Source: Silurus meridionalis (Eukaryota > Chordata > Actinopteri > Siluriformes > Siluridae). Taken from it: a stretch of 64,000 nt of DNA. Where the stretch lies: assembly GCF_014805685.1 (NCBI RefSeq), contig NC_060891.1:3759001-3823000 (forward strand), in the 5' to 3' direction. Under the pieces are notes generated by a model, which was given only the letters and a program-made list of their open reading frames with translations, searched no databases and had not been told where the DNA came from. Within the stretch, counting starts at the first letter, position 1, and each line of letters opens with the position of its first letter. Shown here piece by piece: positions 58,101 through 64,000 of this stretch. The position numbers and the translations under genes were made by a program.

Positions 58101-60752
58101 TCCACACGGACTGTTTTAATCGCCGGATGTGTGCATCATTGTCTGGGAAATAGGGATATGTCTCTGATCCATTACCTCAGTTCTGTTGATGGCAGTGATG
58201 CTGTACTTAAAGAATGTGAACCGCTAATAAAGATAAAGAATCATAGCGGATTTTGGTGCTTGAATTGAGACTCTGAGTCTCTTGTGGATCTTGTGAATAA
58301 ATTTGTGTAAAGTTTAGAATTTCGCCTTTTGTATTTATTTATATTTTGAATAAAAAAATAATCAAACAGATGCGCGCTGCGTTAATTGCGCATTAAAAAA
58401 AATCTGTGCCGTAAATAAAAAATTTATTTGTTTGTGTGTTTTTAGACGCCATAAGAAGACTATTGATGGCGCTTATCGGAACCTGGAGGAATACAAGCGA
58501 ATGTTGAAGATGCGCTACACCCCTGTTACCACGACAGTAGCACCAACACTACCACCTTCAGTTCACGAGGAAACTTTGCCTCATAGGACGCTCTCGAGCG
58601 CTTTCACACACTTTCCAAACCATGACCCTGCATCTACATGCCCCATCTCCACTCTTCCCAATATCGTTCACACAGACCCAGTCCTGCTCATTCAATCTTC
58701 TCTGCCTAGTTCCAGCCCTGCCCTGACCACACTCCCAGATACCCATGTAACGGCACCACCTGCCACAATCTCTGTGCCCAACACTATGTCTCACTTGGTG
58801 CGTAAAGATGGCTTGGCTTCGAATCCAAGCTCAGCAGCCAGCTCCTTATCAGACACGAAACCTTTAGATGGACCTTCACAGTACCTTCAAGATGTTCCTC
58901 TCCTCCCCCCTGCCGTATTTCTGGAATATCTTCGAAGCAGGCGTTCTCACGCCATGCCCACACCCCTCACTCCGCTCTCCCAGCAGGTCCCACAAGATCC
59001 TGCTGTTGTCCTACACAAAGAGCTAAAGGATACTAACTTGCATCGGAACACAGAAACGGATCGGGTTAGAGATCGGATACGAAAACAGCGAGACGCCCTG
59101 CAAGCATTAATCAGAACACAGCATGCAGAGGTAACCAGGATTATAGAAAAAGGTTTTAAAAATAGTATATTTTATGTCATTTATTCATTTCTGCTTTTCG
59201 TCTCAGGAGCAGTCAGCCTCAATAGGAACGCACGGTGTCATTGATGCTCCTGTGAAGGAAAGGAGTAATGAACCTCTCCCGTCCTCAACGCTGAGTCAAA
59301 GCCATGTTCACACTCTGCAAAACACTGTTTTTGAGTCCAACGGTGAGACGCTATTTTTACCACTGTGTTTTTATCTTTCACTTATTCGAGATGTTATATA
59401 CTAGGCGTGCGTATTGGCAAGAATCTGGAGATATGATAGGGGGGGTCCCGATACGATATTTTGCGATACGTTACAATATTGAAAGCATGGGATTTTTCTT
59501 ATTTTAAAAATAGGGTATAATTTTAGAAAAGCTGTCATAAAGAACACGCCACCATATAAAAACCTTAGCAAAAAGAAATTTTCAATATGAACACAGTGGA
59601 AACTGCATTTGTATTAATATATATCTAAAATGACACTGCTAACCCAAAACCCTTACACCTGCCCATACCATGGTCAACTCTGTATTATTAATGATACCCC
59701 TAATCGTTATTACAGCTGCCCCCCCAGGAAACAGGTGGATATAAATGCTAATATTTGTGCCATGCCCTTATGCTAGTATATATATATATATATATTAGTT
59801 TTTGAGAATCGATACAGTATCGCCAAACAAAATATCGTAATACTCAAGTGTATCGATACTTTCTTACACCCCTACTATATTCTGTAGCAAAATTCTTAGT
59901 CCTACTTTTCCTTCTCCATCATTCTCCATCTTCTCTATTAAATTACGAACCAGTATTTCCCCCAGAGAATTCTCTGTGCGAACCGGCGAGCAGTGTACGA
60001 GTGAATCCACCCATCTCTTGTCCGCCACGGACGCTCCAAATCCTCCTTCATGACTTTGAGCAGCACAAACTGAGCACCATTGAGGAAGTGGACACTCCGG
60101 TGAACGTTACCATGGATACTGGTGAATAAGCATTCGCAAACTCACGTTCGTCGAAAACACATCTGCATTTTTAAGTAAATGCCAATACGTATACATTTTT
60201 CATTTCAGCTGCTGAGGCGTGCAAGGAGAGCCAATCAGGCGAGTGCTCTGTTTACTCAAACTCCTGCAGTCTCTCTTGGAGTCCGCCCACTACGGGCTCA
60301 GGGAGCAGTCAGGGTCCGAGCGTTGGCTCCGAAATCCAAAGGTCAGAGGAGAGCACAAGCAGACCCAGCAAACTGTCATGGAAGGAGATGCTATGGCTGG
60401 ATTCAGCAGCTTCGCATGCAGGTAAAAAACCCGTGTAGGTAACGGAGTTACATTTGAGGAATTATTGCGATAAATTATTTTGTCTTAAATATAATCTAAA
60501 AATAGTCAAAAAAATTTCTGATTTACCAACTAGAAAAATGGAAGCTGGAGACTGAAACTCAATCTGTTCAGTATAAATTTGCTGTATGTCACCATATAAA
60601 CAGTAACAAAATAACAATCTCCAAATTAGTTTATTTATTCGTCAACAATATACATATAAATAATTTTTTATAAATATAAATTTTTATTTATAAAAGTATC
60701 CCTTTTTTATACTTTTATTATACTTTTTTACTTGTTTATTTATTAAAAAGGA

Positions 60753-60810
<58 letters not shown>

Positions 60811-60854
60811 TTAACTTTTTATACATTTATTATTTATTTATTATTATCCTTGTT

Positions 60855-60917
<63 letters not shown>

Positions 60918-61008
60918 CCTTTTTACTTTATACTTTATTATATTTTTTTAAATATAATAATATTTATTAAATTGAATATAAATATTTATTAAATAAAATA
61001 TACTTTTT

Positions 61009-61073
<65 letters not shown>

Positions 61074-61507
61074 AAGTATGTGACAAATAAAATTAAACCC
61101 TCCGTTTCTAAATTTCATTGTCCAGGTACAGACTCTTCAGAGCAGCAGCAGGTCGAGGAGGTGAGCATGTTCTTCAGCTGCATTATCGAATACAAGCTTT
61201 TTAAATTAAAAAAAAAGGTTTAATGGCTATTCATGTACTATGTTCTGGTCTTTTTACCTTTTGTGTTTGTGTGTGTGTTTAGCAGGAGCTGGTCTTACCA
61301 CATAATGGAACCTCTGGTATACCAGATTATCTCTCGTCCACCACACTTTCAACTGGCAGCTATATCTCTAGTGAACAGGATCCCAATCTGAACATTACCG
61401 GTATGTTATTTCTTTGTTCGTTTAAAAAAAAAAAAACGTTATGATTACATATTGCATTAAGTCCATCCATACATGTGTGCAATGAATGAATGTTTCATGT
61501 GATCTCA

Positions 61508-61571
<64 letters not shown>

Positions 61572-64000
61572 TTTTACTGCAAGACTTTAAAGTTTGTTTG
61601 TGATTAAATATAAGCAGCATCCAGAAGACCAAAAAGTCTGAAAAAGCAGCGATTTAGATTTCAGTTATTTAGATATAAGCACCTCCCAGTGACCAAGCAA
61701 GATGTCAAGGTCAGCTATATTCATGATGCTACCACTAGAGGTCGACCTTGTGGATTTTACTGATACTTTGCAGACTAATCGGCAAAATATACAAATCTAC
61801 ATTTTCCACAAGTATTTTATTAACAATGAAGATGGACAGGATTAGAAATTAGTTTATTAGAGGACAGCGCATGTAGGACGTTTTGGAGACAAGGTAAGGG
61901 AGGCACGATTGATATGGTTTGGACATGTGCAGAGGAGGGACATGGGGTATATCAGTAGAAGAATGCTGATGATGGACCATGAGGAAGGAGGAAAAGAAGG
62001 AGATTGTTGGTTTGAAAGAGGCAGATCTAGAGGACTGAGTAGTATGGAGACAGATGATCCGCTGTGGCGACCCCTAATGGGAGCAGCCGGAAGGATAGTT
62101 AAGGTTGTTAATTACATTATTTAATCTTTTCTAAGACACTTCTTTTCTCTCATTCAGATTCTTCTTTGTTCACTACTGAACTTCCTATGAAAACCGGAGC
62201 CTCCCTCACACACTCCAGCAGCATATGTGGTTTGACTTTGTCCGAGACAACAGATTCCTCACGTTGCAGTAGCAGTTTGCAGTACATCATTGACAAATAT
62301 ACCAAAGAGCTGGACAAGTCCCTCAGATCAGTTCATACAGGTAGTTGCAACTTGGGCAATATTTTTATCCAGGGTACTTCCTAGAGGTACAGCTTTACAC
62401 ACACTCTTCAATCTTCTCGGATGTAGGCCTGTTTTATGACCATCATGAAGGATTTGATTTATTATTATTTTTGTTAACAAATGATTTGACAGGCTTCATG
62501 TAGTGTTCTTGTACACTTTTGCTCATATATAAGGCTCCTCGGATTAGTTTTGCTTTATTTGCAGCAGGTGGTATGCCCACAGCTTTAAACGTCTGTGCAG
62601 AGGAGGACACCGATGCTGGATCGCTCGCAGCACCACAACCACCGACGCTTCCTTTACAGTGCAACCTGGAGGACTGCCGTTCCCTTAATACCACTCAGCA
62701 GGGTAAAGACTCTGAACCATAGCTGTAGTGAAGCTGTAGTGATATATAACATATAATGACTCATTGTACTGTGTATATCTCCCCCCCTCCGCATAAAATC
62801 AGATACCTTTCAGTCTCTTTCTCCTGAGATCACAAACAACACCATGACCGAATGTTCCACAACTCTCCAACTTCCATTCAATCCACCTGGCGAAGACTCC
62901 AACACGGATGCATCCGATTGGCTCGATTGCAGCCTTCCGGAACACATCTCCAGTAAAGAAGGTTCTGCAGGCGTTCCTCAGTGGGAATGGACACTGGTAA
63001 ATTTGTGATCGAATCCTAGTTATTGATGTTTGCAAAATGATTAGGAAGGAGTTTAAAGTCTTCAATTTGGATTGTTTAGATTATGTCCTCGTATGTTCCA
63101 TTTACCGGTAATTAAATGTTTGTGTCACTTTTGCAGGGGAACAAGAGTGAATTCAGGAGTCTAGAAGCTTCAGTCTCACATGAAGGTAAGATCAAGTCTG
63201 TGGTTTTAAGTCTACACTTAGTCTGTAGTCTTGAGGCACATGATTACTGTATTTTAGTTTTAAATGAATAAATTGCTACTTTTGAGCCTCATTAGTGGAT
63301 TTCTGGTAAATAATACCATAAGCAAAGACACTGGAGCTTTTATTAGTATATTTGACATTTTTAAAGGCTAGGACTGGGCAAATTATTCATTAATAAAAAG
63401 GTTGTAGCAGTAATATGTCACATCCAGCTGTTTTGACTGAAGAGTTGAAGGTCACTCACCTAAAACAAGAGGCATAATACCGTCATTCTCATCTGCACAC
63501 TTTGTTTTAAGAGTACTGAATTTTTTCACATGATTCTGTATAAAACTTTTTTTTTTCTTCCAGTCCAAGACGTATCCAATCTGCAGGACTCTGGTGAGGA
63601 GAGTATTCGCACTCTTCAACTAAAAAGCTTCAGCGAGGCCGAGACCTCCACGTCTACTGATAGGTAGATTTCTGTTAGTTCAAATTCTCTTTAAAGTACA
63701 CTTCTGAATCCAAATTTGCTAGTTTTATGGAATTGAAACCATTGAGTAGTAGAACACGTCCTCACTGGGCTTTTTCATACAGATCGGAGGAGGTGGAGCA
63801 CAGGAGGGAGCTGCACAGCTGCCCAAATGCTTATGCTAAGAACCGGGAAAAAGCAAAGGAGTTCAGAATGGTAAGGAGCGACTGTACTGTATAAATGAAT
63901 TTTCAGCGCTCGTGTAAGGACGCAGCAAACTGAATATATAAACTCATCGTCTCTACTGTAGAGTACAACAGTTCATCTATTCAGCATTCTAACCCAGTCT
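51944..64000 (+). CDS. cep295: cep295 (centrosomal protein 295), 24 coding exons, partial
   Basis: A centriolar protein needed for centriole-to-centrosome conversion and for building the distal centriole. The reconstructed part is 3,852 nt, 1,284 residues, in one clean frame. It opens [20 protein letters not shown], matching human CEP295 (RLSPNEE), then [56 protein letters not shown] and [10 protein letters not shown], all collinear with human. Predicted coiled coil dominates exons 1-7 and exon 11. The centre and right are disordered and Ser/Thr/Pro-rich. The last exon seen ([20 protein letters not shown]) may begin the C-terminal ALMS-motif region, which lies beyond the window. Unlike zmym4, no exon here is damaged. 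Confidence 0.93.
52052..52895. repeat. Long (TCTG)n/(TCTA)n compound microsatellite, cep295 intron 1
   Basis: About 840 bases of interspersed CTGT and CTAT blocks with TTTTGTTTGTCTG interruptions recurring every 200-250 bases. This indicates tandem duplication of larger composite units as well as slippage. It fills nearly the whole intron. All long leucine/serine/cysteine ORFs here are artefacts of the repeat, which contains no stop triplet. Confidence 0.95.
53213..53276. repeat. (GT)n microsatellite at the cep295 exon 3 acceptor
   Basis: Some thirty GT units ending in GTAG, whose AG is the acceptor itself. Confidence 0.95.
53890..54130 (+). repeat. MITE family A, copy 11 (forward, internally deleted)
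   Basis: TACCTACACTGTGTGGACATACTTTTAGGCACCTCACTG at the left, TGTCTGGTGTCCTAATACTTTTGCCCATATAGTGTA at the right; most of the interior is missing. In cep295 intron 4. Confidence 0.7.
54924..54971. repeat. (GT)n microsatellite before the cep295 exon 7 acceptor
   Basis: About 24 GT units followed by TTGGGAAG, the acceptor of exon 7. Confidence 0.93.
55245..55790 (+). repeat. MITE family A, copy 12 (forward, with extra sequence)
   Basis: TAGGACACCTGACTATGTGG at the left; internal TCCACTAGATTTTGTAGTGTTCTTGTGGAGA and CCAAAGGTGTTCGGTAGGGTTGAG; right part ATTCTATACAATTATGTGCCTCCGACTTTGTGG. About 130 bases of unrelated sequence (55285-55430) sit near the left end. In cep295 intron 7. Confidence 0.65.
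56040..59130 (+). CDS. cep295: cep295 exons 8-13
   Basis: Exons: 56040-56231, 56322-56546, 56629-56714, 56808-57017, 57166-57248, 58446-59130. Exon 9 carries [20 protein letters not shown], matching the human VLFKKLLNKIRSQKSLW. Exon 11 is a glutamine/glutamate-rich helix ([20 protein letters not shown]). Exons 12-13 encode [11 protein letters not shown] then [20 protein letters not shown], as in human. Exon 13 is the largest (685 nt) and ends [20 protein letters not shown], the only copy seen of a motif that human CEP295 repeats many times (LQEQL...LQARQEAQ). Confidence 0.9.
57305..57778 (-). repeat. MITE family A, copy 13 (reverse)
   Basis: Contains CCAAACCAGTTCCAGCATGATAATGCC, AAAGCCAGCTCCATGAACATATGG, CATCAGTACCTGACTTTACTAACACC and CAGGTGTTTACTTAAATTTAGTGTA in reverse order. 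In cep295 intron 12. Confidence 0.7.
57820..58400. repeat. Dispersed repeat B, copy 2
   Basis: Begins with AATTAATCGCAAATTAATTGCAC and includes GACACCAAACAGAAC, TTTCCACACGGACTG and AATAGGGATATGTCTCTGATCC, shared with 45700-46015. Ends near GCGCTGCGTTAATTGCGCATTA, a diverged inverted counterpart of the start. Confidence 0.55.
59207..63870 (+). CDS. cep295: cep295 exons 14-24 (disordered C-terminal half)
   Basis: Exons: 59207-59342, 59966-60121, 60209-60421, 61126-61160, 61283-61400 (or from 61286), 62158-62340, 62565-62702 (or from 62568), 62803-62996, 63137-63185, 63564-63663, 63783-63870. The joined frame stays open and all sites are GT-AG. Content is Ser/Thr-rich with islands such as [30 protein letters not shown] and [17 protein letters not shown], the last resembling a motif near the human C-terminus. 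Exons 18 and 20 have NAG-NAG acceptors. Individual small exons (17, 22) are less certain than the set. Confidence 0.82.
59404..59877. repeat. hAT-like MITE with GATACGATATTTTGCGATACG core
   Basis: Ends are roughly inverted (CTAGGCGTG at the left, CACCCCTAC at the right). The body carries GATACGATATTTTGCGATACG and AGAATCGATACAGTATCGCC. This resembles non-autonomous hAT-type repeats common in teleosts. In cep295 intron 14, just upstream of the exon 15 acceptor. Confidence 0.5.
60756..61070. repeat. Three (TA)n tracts in cep295 intron 16
   Basis: TA runs at about 60756-60806, 60857-60912 and 61013-61070, separated by TTTATTATTTA-type sequence and duplicated ACTTTTTATA motifs. The last lies 55 bases upstream of exon 17. 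Confidence 0.9.
61510..61568. repeat. (TA)n microsatellite in cep295 intron 18
   Basis: Twenty-nine TA units. Confidence 0.93.
61855..62098 (+). repeat. 3' end of a LINE-type retrotransposon
   Basis: The plus strand encodes [20 protein letters not shown] in an open stretch with the WFGHV...RR...RR.L pattern found at the end of LINE and endonuclease-reverse transcriptase ORFs. It finishes with ATCCGCTGTGGCGACCCCTAATGGGAGCAGCCGGAAGG, a very common fish LINE terminus. 5'-truncated, as expected for target-primed insertion. Confidence 0.75.

Overview
The window looks like a teleost fish chromosome segment. Vertebrate multi-exon genes with canonical GT-AG introns sit in AT-rich introns full of fish-type mobile DNA: Tc1-like remnants, piggyBac, a tRNA-derived SINE, a LINE 3' end, MITEs, and long (TA)n, (GT)n and (TCTG/TCTA)n tracts. 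There is no bacterial, phage, CRISPR or organelle content. Genes were identified by reading translated exons against remembered human proteins; no search was run.

Layout. (1) 151-1860, minus: first two coding exons of rtraf (C14orf166/hCLE), cut by the left edge. (2) 2991-37670, plus, head-to-head with rtraf: zmym4, 28 coding exons rebuilt here, encoding ten MYM-type zinc fingers, a Pro/Val-rich segment and the C-terminal Crypton-derived DUF3504 region. Two of its exons carry small frameshifting indels. Its introns hold two same-strand piggyBac copies (14167-16085 decayed, 17920-20708 with an open transposase), a long-arm Tc1-like element (20709-21670) and, in the 9-kb intron 22, a whole second gene. 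(3) 26205-31437, plus, nested in that intron: a two-exon gene for a protein of about 1,690 residues with three copies of a paired zinc-finger module, two copies of a helical domain, a degenerate tyrosine-recombinase-like domain and a basic tail. This is the most unusual object in the window. (4) 40365-43078, plus: an unidentified single-exon gene with an N-myristoylation-type start and one frameshift near its 3' end. (5) 46746-47561, minus: a beta-type connexin of the GJB3/GJB4/GJB5 group. (6) 51944 to beyond 64000, plus: cep295, 24 coding exons rebuilt here, running off the right edge.

zmym4 beside a GJB3/4/5-type connexin fits what I recall of human 1p34-p35. rtraf and cep295 do not belong to that human neighbourhood. 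The genes form no pathway. Their shared theme is transposon history: zmym4 itself descends from a Crypton tyrosine recombinase, and its largest intron hosts a second protein that appears to have captured a recombinase domain and lost its active site.
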